Source of the DNA: Pontibacter sp. FD36
GTDB lineage: Bacteria > Bacteroidota > Bacteroidia > Cytophagales > Hymenobacteraceae
Assembly: GCF_015686655.1 (NCBI RefSeq)
Contig: NZ_JADPMP010000005.1
Location: forward strand, 283,125-347,124
Direction: 5' to 3'
DNA: 64,000 bases
Shown: in pieces, positions 7,143 through 14,294 of the stretch
How positions within the stretch are numbered: position 1 is the stretch's first letter
How the letters are laid out: every line of letters begins with the position of its first letter
Made by a program: the position numbers and the translations under genes
The notes under the pieces: model-generated
The model's input: the letters and a program-made list of their open reading frames with translations, nothing else
Databases searched by the model: none
What the model was told of the DNA's origin: nothing

Positions 7143-9871
7143 GCAGCAGCTCCTGCGGGCTTTTTATGCTTGCTAAGTTCGGTTTCGAGCGCTGTGAGTA
7201 CAAGAATAGCCTCGGACTTCAATGTTGCAGCTGTGTCAGGCAAGCTGTAGGTTGGCAAGCCTGGCTGGTGCAGCATTTGCTCAAGCGCATCAATGGCTGG
7301 CAGTACGTTGTGCGCCTGCAGATGCCGGAAAGCTGTTTTCATCTTATGCGCCAGTTCACCTGCCTGTTGCCAGTCCGCAATGGCCGCTGCGCTTTCCAGC
7401 TGTGCCAGCGAGCTACGGTTATCCGCTACCAGTACCTCTGCAATATCCCACAGTGCCTCTTGATCATCTCCCACAAAAGCCCGCAGCTCATCCAGGGTAT
7501 AGGCAGCAGGTATAGCTTCATTTGCCTGTTGAGTTTCGGCTTCAACCTCTGGTTCAACTCCAGCAGCTGTGCTTTGCGTCTCAGCTATACCTGAGGGTGT
7601 AGGTATAGTCTGAGCATCTGATAGACCTGCTGTTTCTTCTTTTTCTTCATTACTTACTGAGGTCGTATGTGCAGCTGATGCATCAGGTATAGCCTGAGCA
7701 GATAGGGCTTTGCTGAGCTTCAGGTATAGGTCCTGTTCAGTGAAAGGCTTGAGCAAGTGTTCTGATATACCTGTTTTGGCAAAGAAGCGCTTGTTACTGC
7801 TCATGATGTTGGCCGTAAGCGCCATGATAGGTATAGTAGCGTTCTCTTTTCGGATCGCTCTGGCCACGGCCTTTCCGCTCATGCCCGGTAGCTGGATGTC
7901 GGTCAGCACAATGTCAAAGCTCTTCTCCTTGATCAGCTGTAGCGCCTCCTGGCCATCGTTGGCCAGCGTGACGTGCATACCTTTGCGGCCCAGTATCAGC
8001 TGGCAGAGGGTACGGCTGTAGGCGTCATCGTCAATCACCAGCACGGCTTTGCCAGCCAGTACATTGGTGGCTGAGAGCTGAGGTTCAGGTATAGCCTCGA
8101 GTTCAGGGGCAGCTACCCGCTGCATTGGCAGTACAATGCTGAACGTGGTGCCTTCGTTCGGTACACTGCGGAGGGTAAGTGAGCCTTCCTGCATCTCCAC
8201 CAGCTTCTTGCTGATAGACAGTCCCAGCCCGGTGCCGCCATACTTCCGGATGATCGAGTCATCTGCCTGGTTAAATTCCCCGAACACATGCGCGGTCTGT
8301 TCCATCGGAATACCTATACCTGTGTCGCTTACCTCGATCAGCACCACAACTCGGTTGCGACGCTGTGATTTAAGCCTGCAGCGCACCTGTACCTCGCCAT
8401 CGTGGGTAAACTTAATGGCATTATCCACTAAGTTGAAAAGCACTTGCCGCAGTCGCAGCGAGTCGCCCAGCAGGTGGCCACTCAGCTGGTTATCTATGGT
8501 GCAGGTGAATCCTATACCTTTGGTGCTGGCCTTGAGCCGGAATGTGCGCTCCACCTCAGTCAGGAGCTGTTTCATCTCGAAAGGAGCCATGTGCAGGTGC
8601 AGCTTGCCGGCTTCTAGTTTGGAGAGGTCCAGCACGTCGTTTACGATGTGCAGCAGGTGTTGCCCTGCGCCGTGTATGGCCTGCAGGTGATCCTGTTGCT
8701 GCTCCTGCAACTGTGTATGGCCCAGTTGTTCCGAGAAGCCGAGCACTACGTTGAGCGGCGTACGGATCTCATGACTGATGTTGGCTACGAAGGCCTCTTT
8801 GGCACGTGCCAGTTGAATAGCCTCTTTGCGGGAACGCTTCAGTTCGGCTTTATACTTGCTGCTTCGGGTTAAGTCACGCAGGATGATGAGGATAAAGGCA
8901 ATGCCGCTGGCCAAACCGAATATCCCGACGAGCAAGAGCACAAGCGATGTTTCTTTGGCAACTTCCTGTGCCTGTGCTGCATTAAGGCGAGCCTGCTGCA
9001 GCTCGTAGCGTTCCAGGTCATATACCATGCGGCGAACCTGATCCATGATCTGCTTATCCTGCTGCAGGAGTGCAAGCTCTTTAGCTACCATGGCATCCTG
9101 CTGCTGCTGTAGCTCACGCTCCACATCCTTGAGCACAACGCGCACTTTAGCTATGGACGCCATGTTGGTTGGGACTGCTTTGCTGGTGTCGGCGGTGTAC
9201 TCCTGCTTTACATTCAGTTGTGGAACCACGACAGGCTGTGGCGGGTCCTGTTGTTTGGATTCGTTGCGTTTGCCAAAGAGCTTATGTAAAATACCTTTTT
9301 TACTCTCGCTCTGGGCAGGTCTGCTGGTGATGGAGTCCGTGTTGTAGGTCAGCCTATCCGATATGATTGTTTTGGTGCGCTGGTTGATCGTGGTAGTGGC
9401 AGGCTGCCGGGAAGCTGCTGAGGCAATCTGTTTCAGCGCTTTATCGGTATAGGCGTTGTTGCCGCGCTGCTGTTTTTTATTGTTCACGTGCTCCTCCAGG
9501 CTCTTTCTCTGAGCCAGCAGCAGCGCAGACACTGAGTCGATCTGAGCCAGTTCAGCAGGATTGTCCTGCATGAGCGAGCAGAGCGAGTCGAGCTGGCTGT
9601 TGATGTTGCCCAGGTTGTCGAGGTACTCCCGGAAGTGCTTGTCTTCGGTAGTGAGGGTATAAGCCCGGATGGCACTTTCTGCCGTGGCAATGTCAGCGAG
9701 GGTGTGCTGTAGCTTGGCTAGTTTGGCATTTGGCTCCGCCAGCACATTGACGGAGCTGAGCAGTTGGGTGAAGCTGTTATATGTAAGGTATATGGCAAAA
9801 ACCACCACCGAAAGCGCCAGCGTAAAGCCGATAACGACCTTCGATTTTATGTTTCCGTTGTTTATTTTCAT
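7139..9871 (-). CDS. Hybrid sensor histidine kinase with receiver and Hpt domains
   Basis: 910 residues. TM1 is at about 11-30 and TM2 at about 312-335; between them lies an unusually long, Gln-rich, mostly helical sensor region whose start resembles CHASE3. The cytoplasmic part has a HisKA dimerisation helix with the phospho-His in NISHEIRTP, an ATPase domain (NLVDNAIKF N-box, DTGIGIP, GGTGLGLSI), a receiver (VIDDD, Asp in DIVLTDIQLPG) and a C-terminal Hpt domain (His in ELAHKMKTAFRH). This makes a full His-Asp-His relay needing an external receiver. The convergent NtrC regulator is the nearest candidate (inference). The gene is rich in the AGGTATAG octamer. Confidence 0.95.
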   Translation of the reverse strand: MKINNGNIKSKVVIGFTLALSVVVFAIYLTYNSFTQLLSSVNVLAEPNAKLAKLQHTLADIATAESAIRAYTLTTEDKHFREYLDNLGNINSQLDSLCSLMQDNPAELAQIDSVSALLLAQRKSLEEHVNNKKQQRGNNAYTDKALKQIASAASRQPATTTINQRTKTIISDRLTYNTDSITSRPAQSESKKGILHKLFGKRNESKQQDPPQPVVVPQLNVKQEYTADTSKAVPTNMASIAKVRVVLKDVERELQQQQDAMVAKELALLQQDKQIMDQVRRMVYDLERYELQQARLNAAQAQEVAKETSLVLLLVGIFGLASGIAFILIILRDLTRSSKYKAELKRSRKEAIQLARAKEAFVANISHEIRTPLNVVLGFSEQLGHTQLQEQQQDHLQAIHGAGQHLLHIVNDVLDLSKLEAGKLHLHMAPFEMKQLLTEVERTFRLKASTKGIGFTCTIDNQLSGHLLGDSLRLRQVLFNLVDNAIKFTHDGEVQVRCRLKSQRRNRVVVLIEVSDTGIGIPMEQTAHVFGEFNQADDSIIRKYGGTGLGLSISKKLVEMQEGSLTLRSVPNEGTTFSIVLPMQRVAAPELEAIPEPQLSATNVLAGKAVLVIDDDAYSRTLCQLILGRKGMHVTLANDGQEALQLIKEKSFDIVLTDIQLPGMSGKAVARAIRKENATIPIMALTANIMSSNKRFFAKTGISEHLLKPFTEQDLYLKLSKALSAQAIPDASAAHTTSVSNEEKEETAGLSDAQTIPTPSGIAETQSTAAGVEPEVEAETQQANEAIPAAYTLDELRAFVGDDQEALWDIAEVLVADNRSSLAQLESAAAIADWQQAGELAHKMKTAFRHLQAHNVLPAIDALEQMLHQPGLPTYSLPDTAATLKSEAILVLTALETELSKHKKPAGAAA

Positions 9872-10038
9872 ACGCGCAGATGCCCCTCCACTTGCAAAGG
9901 TACTAATTTTTGGGGAGCTATACTTTCTGTAACGATAAGAAAGCCAGAATCATATGTTCGTGGCAACACCGCTTGTACGAGTATGCTGCTTACAGTGTTG
10001 AGGTAATTACCCTGACGGAAACCTGTGGGTATAGCGGC

Positions 10039-10821
10039 TTACCAGCTGCTGCTGGCACCGCCTCCGCCGAAAGAGCCGCCACCGAAACCACCGAAGCCAC
10101 CGCCCCCGCCGCCAAATCCGCCTCCTCCGCCAAACATGCCGCCGCCAGTACGGAAAGTGCCAAAGGAGCCTGGTCCCAGGATAGGTCCTCCAAGTGTGCG
10201 CACACCGCGGCCTCCTCTGCCTCCGCCACCTTTAAAGCGCGACATAACGAATACCAGCACAATCACGATCAGGATAATGGCTATCAGCGACGGCCCTTCG
10301 CCTTCGCCCTGGCTGGCCTGCGGATCGGCCTGGTACTCACCGCTGGCCAGGCTAATGATCAGGTTCGTCGCTTCATTCAATCCTTTGTAAAACTCTCCCT
10401 GCTGAAAATTTGGTTTGAGCGTGCGCTCGGTAATGCGTTTGGCAATGGCGTCAGGTATGATGTGCTCCATGCCATAGCCTGTCTGAATGGCCACTTTGCG
10501 TTCATTGAGAGCTACAAGTATAACTAAGCCATTGTCGTTTTTGCTGCCGCCCACGCCCCATCGCTCACCCAGTTCGGCCGCGTACTGGTTTGCGTCATAG
10601 TCGCCTATGGATTTGATAGTGACAATCGCGATTTGGGTAGAGGTGGTGTCGTTGTAGTTGACCAGTTTCTGTTCCAGTGACTGTATTTCGCCCTGGCTCA
10701 GGATACCGGCCAGGTCGTTTACCAATCGAGGTGGGGTGGGCCTTGGCGGAAAATCCTCGCTTTGGGCTACCGCCAGGGTACTTAACAAAGTAAGGTATAG
10801 GAACAAAATGGATCGTTTCAT
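10039..10821 (-). CDS. TPM-domain membrane protein with Gly-rich tail (YgcG type)
   Basis: 260 residues. Signal peptide (1-19, ending AVAQS), then a TPM/YgcG domain (about 30-170; PPRPTPPRLVNDLAGILS, IVTIKSIGDYDANQYA, GYGMEHIIPDAIAKRI), one transmembrane helix (about 180-200; SLIAIILIVIVLVFV) and a tail made almost wholly of Gly, Phe and Ser ending in Trp. TPM proteins are often encoded with LemA, as here, and are thought to act in envelope stress or membrane protein quality control; no reaction is settled. Last gene of the lemA operon, 6 bases after the second TPM gene. Confidence 0.9.
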   Translation of the reverse strand: MKRSILFLYLTLLSTLAVAQSEDFPPRPTPPRLVNDLAGILSQGEIQSLEQKLVNYNDTTSTQIAIVTIKSIGDYDANQYAAELGERWGVGGSKNDNGLVILVALNERKVAIQTGYGMEHIIPDAIAKRITERTLKPNFQQGEFYKGLNEATNLIISLASGEYQADPQASQGEGEGPSLIAIILIVIVLVFVMSRFKGGGGRGGRGVRTLGGPILGPGSFGTFRTGGGMFGGGGGFGGGGGGFGGFGGGSFGGGGASSSW

Positions 10822-10827
10822 GGTGCG

Positions 10828-11265
10828 TTATTTTCCGAACGATATGTCGTCGCTCAGTTCGTTTAGGTCGCCTTTGTCGTCGTACGGGAAGTGTGATTTG
10901 AGTTGCTCACCCGCCATGATAACGCCTTTGGCAAGACCGGCGGCATATTCCTGCTTTTTGAAGTGGGAGATCACTTCGGCGGTAATGTCTTCCCAGAAGT
11001 GGTCGGGTACGATGGCATTGATGCCTGCATCGCCCAATACGGCAAACTGATGGTCTTTGATGGCCACATAAAACAGTACGCCATTGCGCTGCTTGGTCAG
11101 GTGCATGTGGAGCTGGGCAAACACTTCTGTGGCACGGTCGAGCACATCGCCTTCGCAGTTGTTCTCTATGTGCACACGGATTTCCCCGGACGTATTACGC
11201 TCCGCCTCCTGAATGGCCTCCATGATGACCTTTTCGTCCGCTTCGGTTATGGTATCTTTAGGCAT
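10828..11265 (-). CDS. TPM-domain protein, soluble paralogue
   Basis: 145 residues, no signal peptide or membrane helix. It carries the TPM fold (GEIRVHIENNCEGDVLDRA, FYVAIKDHQFAVLGDAGIN, VPDHFWEDI). It sits between lemA and the membrane-anchored TPM gene, an arrangement (LemA, membrane TPM, soluble TPM) that recurs in Bacteroidota and suggests one complex or pathway in the envelope. The function is not known. The start ATG at 11263-11265 is the only good choice. Confidence 0.88.
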   Translation of the reverse strand: MPKDTITEADEKVIMEAIQEAERNTSGEIRVHIENNCEGDVLDRATEVFAQLHMHLTKQRNGVLFYVAIKDHQFAVLGDAGINAIVPDHFWEDITAEVISHFKKQEYAAGLAKGVIMAGEQLKSHFPYDDKGDLNELSDDISFGK

Positions 11266-11287
11266 ATTGTTGATGGCTAGATGGTTG

Positions 11288-11342
11288 CATGGTTAAATTG
11301 TTAAAATCGTGATAGAGTCAACCATTTAACAATTTAACCATG
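11288..11342. repeat. 18-bp inverted repeat between lemA and the TPM genes
   Basis: CATGGTTAAATTGTTAAA (11288-11305) is exactly complementary to 11325-11342, with a 19-base loop. No T-run follows on the minus strand, so it is more likely an mRNA-processing or attenuation hairpin, or a simple repeat unit, than a strong terminator. Confidence 0.75.
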
Positions 11343-11356
11343 TAGCAATTTATACT

Positions 11357-11935
11357 TTAGAACTGCACCGTAGGAGCTCGTTCAGCACCAGGGTCGGCCT
11401 GGAAGTGACCTTTGCGCTCAAAGCCGAAAATGCCTGCCATCAGGTTGTTAGGGAAGGAACGCACTGTGGTATTGTAGTCCTGTACTGCCTCGTTGAACTT
11501 GCGCCTCTCCACCGAAATGCGGTTTTCGGTGCCTTCCAGCTGCGCCTGCAGCTCCAGGAAGTTCTGGTTTGCCTTCAGTTCCGGATAGCGCTCCACAGAC
11601 ACGAGCAAGCGGCTCAGGGCACCACCCAGTTCGTTCTGGGCAGCCTGGAAACGCTGCAGGTTCTCTGGCGTCAGGTCGTCGGCGCTGAGCTGTACGCTGG
11701 TTGCTTTGGCGCGGGCATTGATCACGCTCTCGAGGGTTTCGCGCTCAAAATTGGCAGCACCCTTTACAGTATTCACCAGGTTTGGTATCAGGTCAGCACG
11801 GCGCTGGTAGGCGTTCTGCACGTTAGCCCATGCAGTTTCTACGGTCTCATCTTTCTGCACCATGGTGTTGTAACCGCAAGAAGATTGAGAGGCCAGAATA
11901 ATAAAGCCGATCAGGTAAAAGAATATTTTTTTCAT
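11357..11935 (-). CDS. lemA: LemA family protein
   Basis: 192 residues. The N-terminal hydrophobic segment ends in SQSSCGYN, a probable lipobox placing Cys near residue 20. The family signature is clear: ETAWANVQNAYQRRADLIPNLVNTVKG and RFQAAQNELGGALSRLLV, then EGTENRISVERRKFNEAVQDYN. LemA proteins are small, largely helical and membrane-attached; their biochemical role is unsettled. It is the first gene of an operon with two TPM-domain genes. A TAGCTTTG -7 box precedes it. Confidence 0.94.
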   Translation of the reverse strand: MKKIFFYLIGFIILASQSSCGYNTMVQKDETVETAWANVQNAYQRRADLIPNLVNTVKGAANFERETLESVINARAKATSVQLSADDLTPENLQRFQAAQNELGGALSRLLVSVERYPELKANQNFLELQAQLEGTENRISVERRKFNEAVQDYNTTVRSFPNNLMAGIFGFERKGHFQADPGAERAPTVQF

Positions 11936-11972
11936 GTCTATGGAAGGGTATAGTTTGTATACGATATAAGTA

Positions 11973-11980
11973 CAAAGCTA
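11973..11980 (-). promoter_or_regulatory. -7 promoter element of the lemA operon
   Basis: TAGCTTTG on the minus strand fits the Bacteroidota -7 consensus TAnnTTTG and lies about 38 bases upstream of the lemA start codon. I could not find a clear -33 TTTG at the usual spacing. Confidence 0.45.
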
Positions 11981-12099
11981 AGCGATATGATTACGGAAAA
12001 CATAGTATGACGTTGTGAAATTGCTAAAACACTATACTACTCCCCTTAATCCTCAAAACTCTAATCAAAAATTACTATATTGCTGAAAAAGTGTAGTAT

Positions 12100-13101
12100 A
12101 TGAAAGTCGTTATTCCTGTTGCTGGTGTTGGTTCTAAACTCCGTCCGCACACGCACACACAGCCTAAATCGCTGGTGCCGGTGGCGGACAATACGATACT
12201 GGGGCACATCGTGGAGCGACTGATACAAGCGGGTGTACAGGACTATGTGTTCATCATCGGCTACCTCGGCGACAAGGTCGAAAACTACGTGCGTCAGAAG
12301 TATCCTCAGATCAGGGCAGAGTTTGTGGTGCAGGAGCCGCGTGAGGGTTTGGGGCATGCGCTTTGGATCGCCCGTGAAACGTATCGCCACGAAGACAGTG
12401 TGCTCATCATGCTGGGCGACAACATTGTAGAGGCGGATCTGCCCGCCATTATTGCTTCTCCTAAGTCAGTGCTCGGTGTCAAGAAAGTGGCTAAGCCCTC
12501 GCTGTTTGGAGTGACAGAAGTGGGTATGGACGAGTATATCGTGAAGGTGGTTGAAAAGCCGAAGATTCCGAAGTCAAATTTTGCGCTGGTGGGGCTCTAC
12601 AAGATCATGCAGCCTGAAAAACTGGTGCGCTCGCTCGAGCACATCATCACCGAAAACATACGCACCCACAACGAATATCACCTCACCGATGCGCTTATGC
12701 ACATGATCCGGCAGGGGGAGAGAATGGTGACCTGGAACGTGGACAACTGGTTTGACTGCGGCCGCAAGGAGACGCTGCTGGAAGCCAACGCCAAACTGCT
12801 GCGGCACCCCCGCTTCCGGGAGCTGGATTACTCAGGCGAGTATCCCGGCAATATCATCATTCCGCCCGTGAGTATCGGTTCCAACTGCAACATCACACAT
12901 TCCATCATCGGACCTAATGTAGCGATCGGCGACAATACCACAATCTCCCGCTCCTCACTGAGCAACTCTATCATTGGGGCTTACTCCGAACTGCAAAACG
13001 CCGTGATGCACGACTCCATCATTGGTTCCGACGCCAGTTTTAAAGGGCTAAGCCATAGCCTCAACATTGGGGACAGTACAGAAATTAACTTTGCGCAGTA
13101 G
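12100..13101 (+). CDS. Sugar-phosphate nucleotidyltransferase with beta-helix tail
   Basis: 333 residues. The N-terminal Rossmann-like domain begins with the nucleotide-binding loop GVGSKLRPHTHTQPKSLVPVA, a variant of the usual GxGTRLxPxTxxxPKxLxPV, and continues with LGDNIVEADL (metal Asp) and VVEKPKIP. The C-terminus has isoleucine-rich hexad repeats (IGSNCNITHSIIGPNVAIG) of a left-handed beta helix. Such enzymes join a sugar 1-phosphate to an NTP (glucose-1-phosphate thymidylyl- or uridylyltransferase type). The exact sugar and base cannot be fixed. No sugar-pathway genes are adjacent. Confidence 0.9.
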   Translation: MKVVIPVAGVGSKLRPHTHTQPKSLVPVADNTILGHIVERLIQAGVQDYVFIIGYLGDKVENYVRQKYPQIRAEFVVQEPREGLGHALWIARETYRHEDSVLIMLGDNIVEADLPAIIASPKSVLGVKKVAKPSLFGVTEVGMDEYIVKVVEKPKIPKSNFALVGLYKIMQPEKLVRSLEHIITENIRTHNEYHLTDALMHMIRQGERMVTWNVDNWFDCGRKETLLEANAKLLRHPRFRELDYSGEYPGNIIIPPVSIGSNCNITHSIIGPNVAIGDNTTISRSSLSNSIIGAYSELQNAVMHDSIIGSDASFKGLSHSLNIGDSTEINFAQ

Positions 13102-13130
13102 TCGCGCTGCCTCATAAAAGACCGTGTAGC

Positions 13131-13165
13131 AAAGGACAAAAAGCTTTCAATCATACTTTGTCCTT
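13131..13165. terminator. Possible terminator between convergent genes
   Basis: 9-bp arms (AAAGGACAA and TTGTCCTTT type, 13131-13140 and 13156-13165) with a loop of about 16 bases, flanked by short A and T stretches. It lies between the nucleotidyltransferase and the oppositely oriented oxygenase. Weaker than the other terminators here. Confidence 0.4.
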
Positions 13166-13201
13166 CGCTGACTGGCCTTTGTCTGCCTTAAAATCCCGAT
13201 C

Positions 13202-13858
13202 CTACAAAAACGTCAGTTCGTTCAACTGGTCCAGCATCCAGCCAGTCAGGCTGTAGCGGTGACGGTTAGCGGCGAGTACCTCGTGCGGGATGATGTCAGC
13301 ACGAAAACAGGCCAGACGACCGGCAATGGGCAGCACATTCACTTCTTCTTCCGAGCCATCTTCTTTAGGCAGGTATAAGCGCAGATTACCGCCGTTCTCA
13401 GGTTGCCAATCTTCGTTCAGGTAGCAGATAAACGACAGACGCCGGTGGTCATTGGTCTGGAACTGGTCAAGGTGACGTTGGTATACAGTGCCCGGCGGGT
13501 ACACTGTGAAGTGAAACTCAAAATCCTTTAGTCCCAGAAAGCAGGTGCGGTTGATGTAGCGCATCACCTCGTGCATGCGGTCCAGAAATACCTGTGTTGG
13601 CGGCAGCGCCTGCGATGGTTCTATCCAGCGGATAAAGTCGCCGCGTACCTGCTTGTCCACCGTAAACTGATCGGCGGTGCCTATACCTGCTTTTTTGAAA
13701 GTGCCCTGCTCCTGATGGTGTTGCAGTACCTCCAGCAGATTGCGTACCTCTTCGGGCTCCAGAAAATTGTCAATGATCGCATATCCCTTGTCAGACAAGC
13801 GATCGGCTATCTGTTCGAACTTCTGTAACAACTTCTCCTCTTCTACTTCTTCTATCAT
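13202..13858 (-). CDS. 2-oxoglutarate/Fe(II)-dependent oxygenase (prolyl 4-hydroxylase-like)
   Basis: 218 residues. The double-stranded beta-helix core shows the iron triad: His-x-Asp in YQRHLDQF and the distal His in DIIPHEVLAA, followed by the 2OG-binding Arg region (HRYSLTGWM). ICYLNEDWQPENGGNLRLYL is typical of the P4Hc family. These enzymes couple 2-oxoglutarate decarboxylation to hydroxylation of a protein or small substrate; the target is unknown. An acidic Glu-rich N-terminus precedes the fold. Single gene, cytoplasmic, no signal peptide. Confidence 0.9.
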   Translation of the reverse strand: MIEEVEEEKLLQKFEQIADRLSDKGYAIIDNFLEPEEVRNLLEVLQHHQEQGTFKKAGIGTADQFTVDKQVRGDFIRWIEPSQALPPTQVFLDRMHEVMRYINRTCFLGLKDFEFHFTVYPPGTVYQRHLDQFQTNDHRRLSFICYLNEDWQPENGGNLRLYLPKEDGSEEEVNVLPIAGRLACFRADIIPHEVLAANRHRYSLTGWMLDQLNELTFL

Positions 13859-13878
13859 CTAAATCTGAATAAAAACCT

Positions 13879-14100
13879 TTGTATAAAAAGCCAGCAAATG
13901 TAATGCGCAGCGACATCGCTTGTATACGGTGCCCACAAAGATTTTTTGGCTGGAACCGGCTGAGAATAAAGCAAAAAGGAAAGTGCCCCTTCGCTGTGGC
14001 GCAGGCATTGTTTTCAGGAGGCATAATCGCTTTTATACTGGTGCTGTTTCAGCCTTTTGGCAGCTACTTGTGGCAGCATCCATGCAAGATCAGGGTGTAG
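13879..14100 (+). pseudogene. Decayed N-terminal remnant of a membrane-bound LytTR-type regulator
   Basis: In this frame the peptide runs QALFSGGIIAFILVLFQPFG then SYLWQHPCKI before a TAG stop. Bacteroidota LytTR regulators with a membrane N-terminus commonly open with a hydrophobic helix followed by FQPFGTY-x-HP-x-K, so the match is specific to that start. Nothing downstream in any frame resembles the rest of the sensor or the LytTR DNA-binding domain, and no credible start codon precedes it. I read it as the relic of a deleted gene. It accounts for much of the 436-base gap before the prolyl oligopeptidase. The remaining gap (14101-14294) holds no recognisable feature. Confidence 0.4.
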
Positions 14101-14294
14101 CGCCCGACGCTGCGAACCTAACCATAACACAGGCCTGTCAGATGTGGTACTGATCCGAAACTCAAAAGCTGCTACGTCTACTAAGGCAACTTTATAGGTA
14201 TAAGCGCTGTTAAACGACAGGTATAGCCTGATTCAGGTTAATTGCCTATCTTAGCTTTTCCGTAACTCAACCTTAAAATCGACGGTACTAAACA

